NCBI GenBank assembly: GCA_017429945.1 | Contig: JAFRNY010000026.1 | Span: 46,979-110,978, forward strand | Direction of reading: 5' to 3' | Length of the DNA: 64,000 bases | Origin: Bacteroidaceae bacterium | GTDB taxonomy: Bacteria; Bacteroidota; Bacteroidia; Bacteroidales; Bacteroidaceae | In this document: in pieces, positions 34,175-42,730 of the stretch | How the letters are laid out: each line of letters begins with the position of its first letter | Position numbering within the stretch: position 1 is the first letter of the stretch | Position numbers and translations under genes: made by a program | Notes under the pieces: generated by a model | What the model saw: only the letters and a program-made list of their open reading frames with translations | The model's database searches: none | Told to the model about the DNA's origin: nothing

Positions 34175-34474
34175 GATTACTAATTGCAAATTGCAAATTT
34201 CAAAAGACAAATTATTAATTGCAAATTGCAAATTATTAATTGCAAATTGCAAATTATTAATTGCAAATTACTAATGACAAATTACTAATTACGAATGACG
34301 AATCAGAATTAGCATCACACAAAAGACAGTAACTCTCATTCGTCATTAGGAGGCTAAGCCGACATTCGTCATTTGTCATTCGTCATTCAAAAACATTTGC
34401 AATTTGCAATTCGCAATTTGTAATTTGAAATTTGAAATTTGTCATTTGAAATTTGTCATTAAAAAACTACCGCT
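34175..34474. repeat. Large inverted tandem-repeat element upstream of the beta-galactosidase
   Basis: The left arm consists of AATTGCAAATTGCAAATT units (34177-34270). The centre carries ATTACGAATGACGAATCA, AGGAGGCTAAGCC and CATTCGTCATTTGTC (34273-34389). The right arm is AATTTGCAATTCGCAATTTG (34393-34460). The central block recurs inside the adjacent gene at 36581-36676. Confidence 0.8.
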
Positions 34475-37400
34475 ATGAAATATCTTGCATTAACACTTGC
34501 CTTATGTGTCGCCACGGCAGCACAAGCCGCTGACATAACTACAACAAAAACTACACCCTCATCGCTCGAGGGCTTCGCCTACGCTACGACACCGGCAGCG
34601 CCCACGGGCAACGAATGGCAGTCGCCCGGCTCGCTGGCGCTGAACAAAGAACAACCCCGCGCATGGGGCTTCCACTTCCCCACGGAAGAAGCTGCACGCG
34701 GCGTCCTGCCCGAGCGCGGAGCCTACTGGCTGAGCCTCGACGGCACGTGGAAGTTCCACTGGTGCCGCACGCCCGAGGAGCGCGCCCGTGGTTTTGAAGC
34801 CCCGGCCTACGACGTCACCGCATGGGACGATATCGAGGTGCCGGGCTGCTGGAACGTGCAGGGCATAAGGCCCCTCTCTGACTCCCCCCGTGGGGGGGAG
34901 AACTCCCTATCCTCCCAAAAGGATGCCAACGGCTCTGCGGCTCTCCCCCCCACGGGGGAAGCAGGGAGAGGGGCTTTCAAGTACGGCTTGCCCATCTACG
35001 TAAACCAGAAAGTCATCTTCGAGCATCAGGTGGCCGTCGACGACTGGCGCGGAGGCGTCATGCGCAAGCCCCGCAACGCGCAGTGGACCGTCAACAAGTA
35101 CCCCAACGAAGTAGGCTCCTACCGCCGCACATTCACCGTGCCCGCCGATTGGAACGGGCGCGTGGTCTATATCAACTTCGACGGCGTTGACAGCTTCTTC
35201 TACCTCTGGATCAACGGCCACTACGTAGGCTTCTCGAAGAACTCGCGCAACACTGCCTCGTTCGACATCACACGCTTCCTGAACCCGAAGGGCGAGAACG
35301 TGGTGGCAGTGGAGGTGTACCGCAACTCTGACGGCAGCTTCCTCGAAGCGCAGGATATGTTCCGCCTGCCGGGCATCATTCGCTCAACCTATCTCACCAG
35401 CGTGCCCGAGGTGGAGATTTCAGACCTCATCGTGCGCACCACAGAGCTTAACGTTGATTGCAACATTGGAGAAACTGATGCCGACATTTGCGTAGAGTCG
35501 GAAATCCGCAATCATAGCAAGAAGGCAAAAGCACTTCCTAAGGGGCTCTCCGTGGAATATAAGACCTATCCCTTACAGCTTTATACTGACGAACTGGCAC
35601 CTGCGGCTCTGAACTTGGATGCAACGCCAGCCGTAGGCACCCCTGCCGCTCAGGCTACACAAACCCTGTCGGCTCTCGGCGATGGCGCTTTCGCGCATAC
35701 CTCAGCAACGCTCAGCTACCATGGCGCGCAGACGTGGTCTGCCGAGACGCCTTATCGCTACGTCCTCACAGCCACGCTGAAGGACGCCCGCGGCCGTGTG
35801 CTCGACGTCCGCAGCACCTATTTCGGCATCCGCACCGTGGAGATACGCGACACCCCTGCCGAGCAGGATGAGTTCGGGCTCGCAGGCCGCTATTTCTACG
35901 TCAACAACCAGCCCGTGAAGCTCAAGGGCGTAAACCGCCACGAGACCAACCCCTGGCGCGGCCACGCCATCAAGCCCGAGCAGATGGAGCATGAGATCTT
36001 CCTCATGAAGCGCGGAAACATCAACCACGTGCGCAACTCGCACTATGCCAACGACCCGCGCTGGTACTACTACTGCGACCGCTACGGCATCTATCTCGAG
36101 GACGAGGCCAACATCGAGAGCCACGAGTACTACTACGGCGACGCATCGCTCTCCCACCCCATCGAGTGGCGGCCGGCACATATAGCACGTAACATAGAAA
36201 TGGTACGCGCGCACGTGAACGCGCCCTCCATCGTCATCTGGAGCCTCGGCAACGAGGCCGGACCGGGCAAGAACTTCGTAGCTGCCTACGACGCCATCAA
36301 GGCCTTCGACCGCTCGCGCCCCGTGCAGTATGAGCGCAACAACGACATCGTAGATATGGGCTCAAACCAGTACCCATCAGTAGGCTGGGTGCAGTTCGCA
36401 GCACGCGGCGGCAAGGGCCCCAAATATCCATTCCACATCAGCGAGTACGCCCACTCCATGGGTAATGCCGGCGGCAACCTCATCGACATCTGGCAGGCCA
36501 TCGAGACTAGCAACTTCATCTGCGGAGGCGCCATCTGGGACTGGGTGGATCAAGCTATCGCCATGCCGCAGGCACAGCGTAATGACAAATTACGAATTAC
36601 GAATGACGAATCAAGTAAGGAAGGTTCATCTTATTCGTCATTCGGAGGCGAAGCCGACATTCGTCATTCGTCATTCTACTATGGCGGCAACTTCGGCGAC
36701 CTGCCCAACGACGGCATGTTCTGCATGAACGGCGTCATGCTGCCCGACCTTCAGCCCAAGCCCGAGTATTTCGACGTAAAGCACGTATATCAGAACGTCG
36801 GCGTAACGCTCGACAGCATCTGGACACGCACCCTGCCGAGCGGTAAGGAGCTGACCTTCGTGCGCATGCTCGTGACCAATAAGAACTACTTCGTACCGCT
36901 CCACTACGTCGACATCAGCACCGTGCTCATGCGCGACGGTTTCGACATAGGACGAAGCACCATCCCCCACGACCCGCAACACGGCATGCGCCCCATTGCC
37001 CCGCGCAAGACCGAGCCCATCGTGCTCCCCCTCAATTTCGCCGACAATGACGACCGCGACGCACACTGCTACAACCTGCGCGTGGAATTCCTCCTGCGCA
37101 GCGATATGCCGTGGGCCAAGAAAGGCTACGTGCAGATGAGCGAGCAGCTGCACCTATGGGGCACCGGCGATGTCACGCCCATCTACGAACCTTCAAAGGG
37201 TCAGCCTAAGCTCAGCGTCAGCCAAAGTGAGGCCGATCACCGAACGATTATCCGCCCGAAGTCTGTGGGGCCCGACTCGAAGCCCTTCCTCGTCACCTTC
37301 GACGATGCCCAAGGTACAATCCACTACTACGGCGTGGGCGGCGAAGCCTGCGACGATGCTGATATGACCGACCTCATAGAACCTGGCTGCGGGCCCGTCA

Positions 37401-38917
37401 TCGACGCCTTGCGCGCTCCTGTCGACAACGACAACTGGTTCTATCAGTCGTGGTACCAGAACGGCCTGCACAACCTGCGGCACAAAGTGCTCAGCCGCAC
37501 CGTCTACACACGCAAGGACGGCGCCGTAGTCCTCAACTACACCGTAGAAAGCCGAGGCACGAAGGGACAGATCAGCGGCGGCAGCAGCGGCCACTACACC
37601 ATCAAGGACCTCACCCCCACGGAGGGAGCTGGAGAGGGGCTCGCCGACTTCGCCTTCACCTCAAACATCGTTTGGACCGTATATCCCGACGGCACCATCG
37701 AGAACGAGAGCGCCATCACGGGCTCCAACCCGAAGGCAATACTGCCGCGACTGGGCTTCCTCTTCAAGTTGCCAACTCGCTTCGAGGCCGACGGCTCGCG
37801 CATGAGCTACTTCGGCTGCGGCCCGCAGAACAACTACGCCGACCGCATGAGCGGAATGTTCAGCGCCGTCTATGAGACAACGGTCAAGGATCAGTTCGTA
37901 CACTTCCCCAAACCACAGGATATGGCCAACCGCGAGGGCGTGCAATGGCTCGCACTAACCGACGCCACCGGCAACGGACTCGTCTTCGGCAGCCTGACAG
38001 GCGCCATGAGCACAAGCGTGCTGCCGTGGAGCGACCTACAGCTGACCTTCGCCCCACACCCCGCTGACCTGCCCGAGAGCGACCACGTCTACGTCCACCT
38101 CGACGCCAAAGTCACCGGCCTCGGAGGCACCAGCTGCGGACAGGCACCACCCCTCGAGCGCGACCGCGTCTATGCCGATGCCCACTGCTTCGGATTCTTC
38201 TTCCGCCCCACAGCCACAGCCGACCCGCACGCCATCAGCGAGAAGAACTTCCCCGTCATCCACTGCGGCGACCTGCCTCTGGCCCTCACACGCGATGCAC
38301 GCGGACAGGTGACCATAGTCTATAACGAGTTCAACGGCGAGGGCGTCAGCTACAGCATCACCCCGGCCGGCGGAAAAGCAAGCAAAGCCAAGATATATGC
38401 CGGCGAGCCCATCGACCTGCGACAGGGCGGCACCATCACCACATGGCACACCGACAATCCCAAGGTTCGCATCAGCCGCACCTACACGCGCATCGAGAGC
38501 GTGCCCATCACCGTCGTCGACTGCAGCAGCGAAGAGCCCGGCGAGAATGCCAGCCGACTCGTCGACGGCAAGACGGAGACCATCTGGCACACAGCCTACG
38601 GCGTCACCGTGACGAAGTACCCCCACACCGTCGATTTCGACTGCGGCGACGTTCTGGCCATCAAAGGCTTCACCTACCTGCCCCGCCAGGACGGCGGTGC
38701 CAACGGCAACATCAAGGCCTACCGCGTGCAGCTCTCCGACGACGGCAAGACATGGTCTGCGCCCGTGGCCGAAGGACAGTTCGAGCGCTCGGCAAACCTC
38801 CAGCGCGTGATGCTCCAGCAGCCACAACGCGCACGCTACCTCCGCTTCACCGCCCTCTCCTCGCAAAACGGCCTCGACTTCGCCTCCGGCGCCGAGTTCA
38901 ACATCCTGGCCGAATGA
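34475..38917 (+). CDS. GH2 beta-galactosidase with discoidin-like C-terminus and repeat inserts
   Basis: A 1480-aa secreted enzyme (signal to about residue 18, AQA) hydrolysing terminal beta-galactosides. It shows the LacZ domain order: sugar-binding, Ig-like, TIM barrel, DUF4981-like and small-chain domains. Acid/base Glu594 lies in SLGNEAG and nucleophile Glu657 in FHISEYAHSMGN. A C-terminal discoidin-like module follows (about 1345-1480: VDGKTETIWHT, HTVDFDCGDVLAIKGFTYLP, ARYLRFTAL). Three stretches look like repeat-encoded inserts: about 132-167 (SDSPRGGENS ... LPPTGEAGRG), about 703-735 (RNDKLRITNDESSKEGSS) and about 1045-1056 (TPTEGAGEG). The frame remains open through all three. Confidence 0.93.
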   Translation: MKYLALTLALCVATAAQAADITTTKTTPSSLEGFAYATTPAAPTGNEWQSPGSLALNKEQPRAWGFHFPTEEAARGVLPERGAYWLSLDGTWKFHWCRTPEERARGFEAPAYDVTAWDDIEVPGCWNVQGIRPLSDSPRGGENSLSSQKDANGSAALPPTGEAGRGAFKYGLPIYVNQKVIFEHQVAVDDWRGGVMRKPRNAQWTVNKYPNEVGSYRRTFTVPADWNGRVVYINFDGVDSFFYLWINGHYVGFSKNSRNTASFDITRFLNPKGENVVAVEVYRNSDGSFLEAQDMFRLPGIIRSTYLTSVPEVEISDLIVRTTELNVDCNIGETDADICVESEIRNHSKKAKALPKGLSVEYKTYPLQLYTDELAPAALNLDATPAVGTPAAQATQTLSALGDGAFAHTSATLSYHGAQTWSAETPYRYVLTATLKDARGRVLDVRSTYFGIRTVEIRDTPAEQDEFGLAGRYFYVNNQPVKLKGVNRHETNPWRGHAIKPEQMEHEIFLMKRGNINHVRNSHYANDPRWYYYCDRYGIYLEDEANIESHEYYYGDASLSHPIEWRPAHIARNIEMVRAHVNAPSIVIWSLGNEAGPGKNFVAAYDAIKAFDRSRPVQYERNNDIVDMGSNQYPSVGWVQFAARGGKGPKYPFHISEYAHSMGNAGGNLIDIWQAIETSNFICGGAIWDWVDQAIAMPQAQRNDKLRITNDESSKEGSSYSSFGGEADIRHSSFYYGGNFGDLPNDGMFCMNGVMLPDLQPKPEYFDVKHVYQNVGVTLDSIWTRTLPSGKELTFVRMLVTNKNYFVPLHYVDISTVLMRDGFDIGRSTIPHDPQHGMRPIAPRKTEPIVLPLNFADNDDRDAHCYNLRVEFLLRSDMPWAKKGYVQMSEQLHLWGTGDVTPIYEPSKGQPKLSVSQSEADHRTIIRPKSVGPDSKPFLVTFDDAQGTIHYYGVGGEACDDADMTDLIEPGCGPVIDALRAPVDNDNWFYQSWYQNGLHNLRHKVLSRTVYTRKDGAVVLNYTVESRGTKGQISGGSSGHYTIKDLTPTEGAGEGLADFAFTSNIVWTVYPDGTIENESAITGSNPKAILPRLGFLFKLPTRFEADGSRMSYFGCGPQNNYADRMSGMFSAVYETTVKDQFVHFPKPQDMANREGVQWLALTDATGNGLVFGSLTGAMSTSVLPWSDLQLTFAPHPADLPESDHVYVHLDAKVTGLGGTSCGQAPPLERDRVYADAHCFGFFFRPTATADPHAISEKNFPVIHCGDLPLALTRDARGQVTIVYNEFNGEGVSYSITPAGGKASKAKIYAGEPIDLRQGGTITTWHTDNPKVRISRTYTRIESVPITVVDCSSEEPGENASRLVDGKTETIWHTAYGVTVTKYPHTVDFDCGDVLAIKGFTYLPRQDGGANGNIKAYRVQLSDDGKTWSAPVAEGQFERSANLQRVMLQQPQRARYLRFTALSSQNGLDFASGAEFNILAE
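34868..34975. repeat. Palindromic element inside the beta-galactosidase gene, copy 1
   Basis: Imperfect inverted arms of about 33 bp at 34868-34900 and 34943-34975 (cores CCCCCCGTGGGGGGGAG and CTCCCCCCCACGGGGG). It is read in frame as Pro/Gly/Arg/Ser-rich residues between the N-terminal and sugar-binding blocks. Confidence 0.85.
36581..36676. repeat. Intergenic-type repeat inside the beta-galactosidase gene, copy 2
   Basis: AATGACAAATTACGAATTAC, then GAATGACGAATCA, a spacer, ATTCGTCATTCGGAGGCGAA, GCCGACATTCGTCATTCGTC. The same order occurs upstream of the gene at 34273-34389. Here it is translated in frame within the barrel domain region. Confidence 0.85.
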
Positions 38918-38935
38918 TGAAGTAAGGATACACCC

Positions 38936-39023
38936 GCATGCATCCGCCTATCCATCTGCATGCATCCGCCCATACACCCGCATGCATCCGCCCATACATC
39001 TGCATGCATCCAACCATACACTA
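38936..39023. repeat. Second 22-bp tandem repeat array
   Basis: Four 22-bp units beginning GCATGCATCC (type GCATGCATCCGCCCATACAT then CT), plus a decayed fifth. The array lies between the beta-galactosidase stop and a hairpin related to the one beside the 29975 array. Confidence 0.9.
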
Positions 39024-39045
39024 AATCGCATCCACCCTATCGTGC

Positions 39046-39087
39046 AAAAAAAAACGGCCGGCCGCATCCCCCGATGCGACCGGCCGT
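39046..39087 (-). terminator. Intrinsic terminator of the BtuB-like/DUF1893/S-component run
   Basis: On the minus strand a 15-bp stem (ACGGCCGGTCGCATC pairing with GATGCGGCCGGCCGT, one G-T pair) has a GGGG loop and is followed by a run of nine T. It is well placed to end transcription coming from 39262. It is also a member of a dispersed hairpin family. Confidence 0.8.
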
Positions 39088-39123
39088 CCCACGCTAAACG
39101 ATAAACGATAAACGATTATCACT

Positions 39124-39240
39124 CCTGTAGTCTGAAGTCTTGTTTGAACAAAAAATTTTTTTGGAATATGTGCGTACCCAATTGATGCACACATATTCCA
39201 TCTGTTCATTCGCGGCACTTGCTGCTACCGCAAATGAACA
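39124..39240. repeat. Boundary-type repeat (third copy) and two hairpins
   Basis: CTGTAGTCTGAAGTCTTGTT then GAACAAAAAATTTTTTT (39124-39162). It is followed by inverted arms GGAATATGTGCGT/GCACACATATTCC and TGTTCATTCGCGG/CCGCAAATGAACA. The same kind of sequence bounds the accessory block at 26.9 and 31.0 kb. Confidence 0.65.
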
Positions 39241-39261
39241 TCTACACTTTTGTGTCTTAAG

Positions 39262-39771
39262 CTACTTCTTCAAGAGATAGCGGATGACAAAATAGCCGCC
39301 GAAGACTTGAAGGAACATGCCGGGGATGCCCAGGCGGAAATCGGTGAAACCGACAGCCAGTGAGCCTGCCATCAGTGATTCGATGAGGCTCCCCACGACC
39401 TGATAGAGCAGGACGACAGCGAAGAGCAGAGGTATGCTCACCGACTGGGCACGACGGGCTACGCAGGCTGCACTGAGGGCCAACACAACAGATTTGACGA
39501 GGATGCTGGGCAGTACTGCAGGCGCAGGCATGCCAAAGAGGGCTGAATTGACCATCGGCGAGAGGATGGCAGTGAGCAGACCTACCTGCCAGCCATACTT
39601 GTATGCTGCTACGAGCGTAAAGAAATAGATGGGCAACAGCATGTGACCGCCATTGGGGATGAGATGGCAGAGCTGTGGCAAAGCGATATTGCCGATGACA
39701 AACAGTGCCGCAAAGAGGAATGTGCGGCTCTCGCGCCAAGTGAGCGAGTAAAGGTTGATTGTTGCGTTCAT
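39262..39771 (-). CDS. ECF-type transporter S component (predicted)
   Basis: A 169-aa integral membrane protein with about five to six hydrophobic helices: TFLFAALFVIGNIALPQLCHLIPNGG, LLPIYFFTLVAAYKYGWQVGLL, and others. It looks like the substrate-binding subunit of an energy-coupling-factor vitamin transporter of a Bacteroidetes-specific type. The start ATG 39771 (MNATINLYSL) is chosen because the in-frame extension to 39885 is encoded by a dispersed repeat. With the TonB-dependent receptor upstream it may form an outer-plus-inner-membrane uptake route for a cobalamin-like or other cofactor. Substrate is inferred. Confidence 0.7.
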   Translation of the reverse strand: MNATINLYSLTWRESRTFLFAALFVIGNIALPQLCHLIPNGGHMLLPIYFFTLVAAYKYGWQVGLLTAILSPMVNSALFGMPAPAVLPSILVKSVVLALSAACVARRAQSVSIPLLFAVVLLYQVVGSLIESLMAGSLAVGFTDFRLGIPGMFLQVFGGYFVIRYLLKK

Positions 39772-39884
39772 TTTACTGAGAAGTTGATTATTTTGAGAAG
39801 TTAATGAATTAAGGGAGTTCTCCAAGTATGGAGCGAACCGCTCGACACTTGCGACGCTTGGAACAAAGACATTAGTAATCCTCA

Positions 39885-39958
39885 TTCGTCATTCATCATT
39901 CATCATTCGTCACTCATCATTCGTCACTCGTCATTCATCATTCATCACTCGTCATTCG
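39885..39958. repeat. ATTCGTCATTCATC tandem tract
   Basis: A one-armed tract of degenerate heptamers (ATTCGTC, ATTCATC, ACTCGTC) in the gap between the DUF1893 gene and the S-component gene. Next to it, 39790-39880 carries a CGCTCGACACTTGCGACGCT element of the same family as that at 55174. Confidence 0.7.
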
Positions 39959-40381
39959 TCACTCGTCATTCGTCATTCGTCTAAAGTGCTGCCGCAGGAG
40001 AGCCTCGGCCTCGTAGGCAGTCTGCGCGTCACCCACTATCTGCTCGAGCGGACAGCGGTTGTCGCCCTCGGGAATGACGATAGCATCCACCATCTGAGAG
40101 CAAGTATATTCCATGCCCGATGCCTCGAGCAGGGAGAGGGCACGACGGCTCAGCACGTCGGCATAGGCCTCAACGACCCCTCCTTGCACGAGCAGTGCTG
40201 CGGCAGCCTTGCCAATCACCTTGTCGGCGATGTGTGCGCCTCGCAGGCGGTCGGGTTCGTTGTCGAGCAGCCAGATGAGATCGCGCACGCCGGGCTTGTT
40301 GTAGGTTGTCAGCCTACCGTCGGCAGCGCGCACTACGAGCGAGCAGGCTTCGCGGTGCAGTATGTCGATGAGTTCTTGCAT
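39959..40381 (-). CDS. DUF1893 family protein
   Basis: A 140-aa cytoplasmic protein of the DUF1893 family, related to a Thermotoga protein with a deaminase-like fold. Typical segments are MQELIDILHREACSLVVR, GRLTTYNKPGVRDL, ADKVIGKAAAALLVQGGVVEAYADVLS and DGxCPLEQIV-like NRCPLEQIV. The start is ATG 40381, 19 bp after the receptor stop, so the two are probably co-transcribed. Biochemical function is not known. Confidence 0.8.
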   Translation of the reverse strand: MQELIDILHREACSLVVRAADGRLTTYNKPGVRDLIWLLDNEPDRLRGAHIADKVIGKAAAALLVQGGVVEAYADVLSRRALSLLEASGMEYTCSQMVDAIVIPEGDNRCPLEQIVGDAQTAYEAEALLRQHFRRMTNDE

Positions 40382-40400
40382 TGTCGTTACGTTGTTTCGT

Positions 40401-42314
40401 TCAGAATGTGACGCGCACGCCACTCATGAACGTGGCTTTGGGCATAGGGAAGCCTTTGTTGATTTCGTACTTTTGTGCCAACAGGTTCTCGCCGCGCACC
40501 CATAGCTTCACCTGCGGCAGCAGACGATAGGCAGCACCGAGGCTGAGCAGTGTGAATTGTTCCTTGGCATCGTCAGCGATGTCGGTGCACAAACCGCTGA
40601 CGTGCTGCAGGCCGGCATTCAGTTCGAGGCCCTGCACGCGATATTGCGCTCCGAGATAGCCTTTGTATTCAGGAGCCGCGAGGATAGCCTTCTGCGTGTG
40701 AAGATAGCTGTGGTTGGTGGTGAGGCTCCAATGGCTGTTGACGCGGAAAGCTGCCTCGAGCTCGCCACCGTAGTGCTCTGTCTCGCCGGTGTTGTAGTTA
40801 GCATTGCGTCCGAGCGACTCCACCATCATCGTGCCGATGAGGTTGTCGGCCTTCATGTAGAAAATGTTTATGCCGTATGTGAAGCGGCCTCCAGCTATGC
40901 GTTGCTTCCACGCCGCCTCGTAGTTCCACAGGCGCTCAGGCTCCAGGTCGGGGTTGGCCACACCGTAGAGATACATTTCCTTGAGGTTTGGCACGCGGAA
41001 GCCCTTGCCTGCCGTGAGCTTGAGCTCGCCATTCTGCAAAGGTCTGAACACGAAACCGCCCTGCGGTATCCATTCTCCGCCGGCCTCGGAATGGTTGTCG
41101 TAGCGCACGCCGGCCTCCACCGTCCACCACGACGCGATGTCCTGGCGCACGTTGACGTAGCCGGCTACTTCCGTCAGGTCCTTGTCCAAGGGATAGTGCA
41201 TGTTCTGCTCCATCTTACGGTTGAGCCGCTCGTTGGTGACGATGTCGGCGTTCCAGGCCTCGCCGTGGATGTTCTGATAGTCGAAACCCAGCGTAATCCA
41301 GCTGCCTTGCCACAGCCCGAAGCCTTGATGCGCGCTGACCCCTGTGAGGGCGTCCTTCGAGCGGAACAGATAGTCGCGTGCGGCAGCCGATGCCACGTGA
41401 CCGTCGTTAATCTTGTGGCGCCCGAAGTTGTGGTACACGCTGACGGCACCGCTGGTGCGGCCATAGCGGTTCTCCACAGCTGCCTCCACCACCCCACGGT
41501 TGATCCATTGCCGCGCATCGAGGAGCGGAGCGCTCACAGGCCCCGGGTTCGACGCAGCGAAGTGCGTGAGGTTCAGAGCGCCCCACGCCCGCCAATGCGA
41601 CGAGAAGTCGAAGCCCACCTTGGCCAGACCGCCATATTGATAGAAACCCATGTCGGCACGATGGTTGTCGCTGCGCTGGTAGTTGAGGGCTACATCGCTG
41701 AACCAGCGGCCCTTGCGTACGCTATTGGCCACTTCGGCCTGCAGGCTGTTGTAGGACCCAGCGCCTATGTTTATAGATGTGTTCACGGCATCTTCGCCGG
41801 CGCCAAACCCACCGGTCAGGCCTTGCTTAGTGATGATGTTCACCACGCCGCCCATGGCGTTGGAGCCGTAGAGCACCGACGCCGGGCCGCGCACCACTTC
41901 GATACGCTCGGCAAGCATGGTGTGGTAAGCGTCGGAAATAGGGTGACCGAAGATACCTTGGTACTGCGGATGTCCGTCGACGAGCACCATCACCTGACCC
42001 GTGCCGCCGCTGAGGCCGCGCACGCTGATGGCTCCCGCGGCTCCGCCGCTGACGCCGTAGCCCATCACTCCACGTTGTGTCACGAACATATTAGGCACCA
42101 GCTCTGTGAGCGTAGGCAACACACTCACGCGCTCGAGCTGCGACAACTGGCGCTTGTCTATTGCTGTGATGGTTGGCGTGATGGCGCGCTCCGATGCCGG
42201 CGTGCGCGTGCCCGTAACCACCACTTCGTGCAGCGAAAGCGTGTCGGCCTCCTCTGCACATACAAGATTGCCCGCAGCCAAGGCTACGAACAAAGGCAGC
42301 AATCTGCTTGTCAT
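40401..42314 (-). CDS. TonB-dependent receptor, BtuB-like
   Basis: A 637-aa outer-membrane receptor with signal peptide, plug domain and 22-stranded-type barrel. The plug shows LHEVVVTGTRTPASERA, ISVRGLSGGTGQVMVLVDG, RIEVVRGPASVLYGSNAMGGVVNIIT; the end is FMSGVRVTF. The closest well-known shape is BtuB/vitamin receptors rather than SusC. The start is ATG 42314 (MTSRLLPLF); the longer frame crosses a repeat element. No cobalamin riboswitch is visible upstream, but a 20-bp palindrome lies just before the start. It leads a short run with DUF1893 and an S component. Confidence 0.88.
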   Translation of the reverse strand: MTSRLLPLFVALAAGNLVCAEEADTLSLHEVVVTGTRTPASERAITPTITAIDKRQLSQLERVSVLPTLTELVPNMFVTQRGVMGYGVSGGAAGAISVRGLSGGTGQVMVLVDGHPQYQGIFGHPISDAYHTMLAERIEVVRGPASVLYGSNAMGGVVNIITKQGLTGGFGAGEDAVNTSINIGAGSYNSLQAEVANSVRKGRWFSDVALNYQRSDNHRADMGFYQYGGLAKVGFDFSSHWRAWGALNLTHFAASNPGPVSAPLLDARQWINRGVVEAAVENRYGRTSGAVSVYHNFGRHKINDGHVASAAARDYLFRSKDALTGVSAHQGFGLWQGSWITLGFDYQNIHGEAWNADIVTNERLNRKMEQNMHYPLDKDLTEVAGYVNVRQDIASWWTVEAGVRYDNHSEAGGEWIPQGGFVFRPLQNGELKLTAGKGFRVPNLKEMYLYGVANPDLEPERLWNYEAAWKQRIAGGRFTYGINIFYMKADNLIGTMMVESLGRNANYNTGETEHYGGELEAAFRVNSHWSLTTNHSYLHTQKAILAAPEYKGYLGAQYRVQGLELNAGLQHVSGLCTDIADDAKEQFTLLSLGAAYRLLPQVKLWVRGENLLAQKYEINKGFPMPKATFMSGVRVTF

Positions 42315-42322
42315 AAAATACT

Positions 42323-42342
42323 TATTAATCCGGATTAGTAAT
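42323..42342. promoter_or_regulatory. Palindrome directly before the receptor start codon
   Basis: TTATTAATCCGGATTAGTAA is a 20-bp inverted repeat with one mismatch pair and a perfect 12-bp core (TAATCCGGATTA, 42326-42337), centred about 18 bp upstream of the ATG. Its size and placement fit a repressor operator; the regulator is unknown. Confidence 0.4.
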
Positions 42343-42406
42343 GTTATTATCTTGTGTGTGTATTCTAATGACACGACTAGCAGGGAAAGGTTTAAATTAT
42401 TGAATA

Positions 42407-42650
42407 TCCGCAATCGTACCACCAAGACGCTGCAAGCGTCATCGCTCAATAACCGGGGTGTGCGCAGCACCCCCGGATGACAGCCAGCATCGGAATCGAC
42501 CCTGGAGGGGTCGCCCTCTTGGAATGATGGGGCACTCTTCCAGAGTGCATATTCCATGATTGTATGCCAACCGGGGGTGCTCGCTACGTTCGTACCCTCG
42601 GTTATTAAGCGAAGACCGCGTTGCGGTCTCTTTGGTGGTAAGATTGCGGA
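42407..42650. mobile_element. MITE-like element with 19-bp terminal inverted repeats
   Basis: Terminal repeats TCCGCAATCGTACCACCAA (42407-42425) and TTGGTGGTAAGATTGCGGA (42632-42650) match at 18 of 19 positions. Inside are nested hairpins (GACGCTGCAAGCGTC, CTCAATAACCGGGGTGTGCG and its partner, GGAATGATGGGGCACTCTTC with GAGTGCATATTCC). There is no coding capacity. It sits between the glycosidase and the receptor gene. Confidence 0.7.
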
Positions 42651-42730
42651 TTATCATTTAAATTATTATCCCGAAGCCCTGGAATGCCCGAAAGGCTCCA
42701 CCCGATGACGGAAGGGGCAGGGCTGTCGCA

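Noticed and set aside
42315-42730. Cobalamin riboswitch upstream of the BtuB-like receptor
   Set aside because: The expected B12-box and conserved core sequences are not found; the region is filled by a MITE-like repeat and hairpins.
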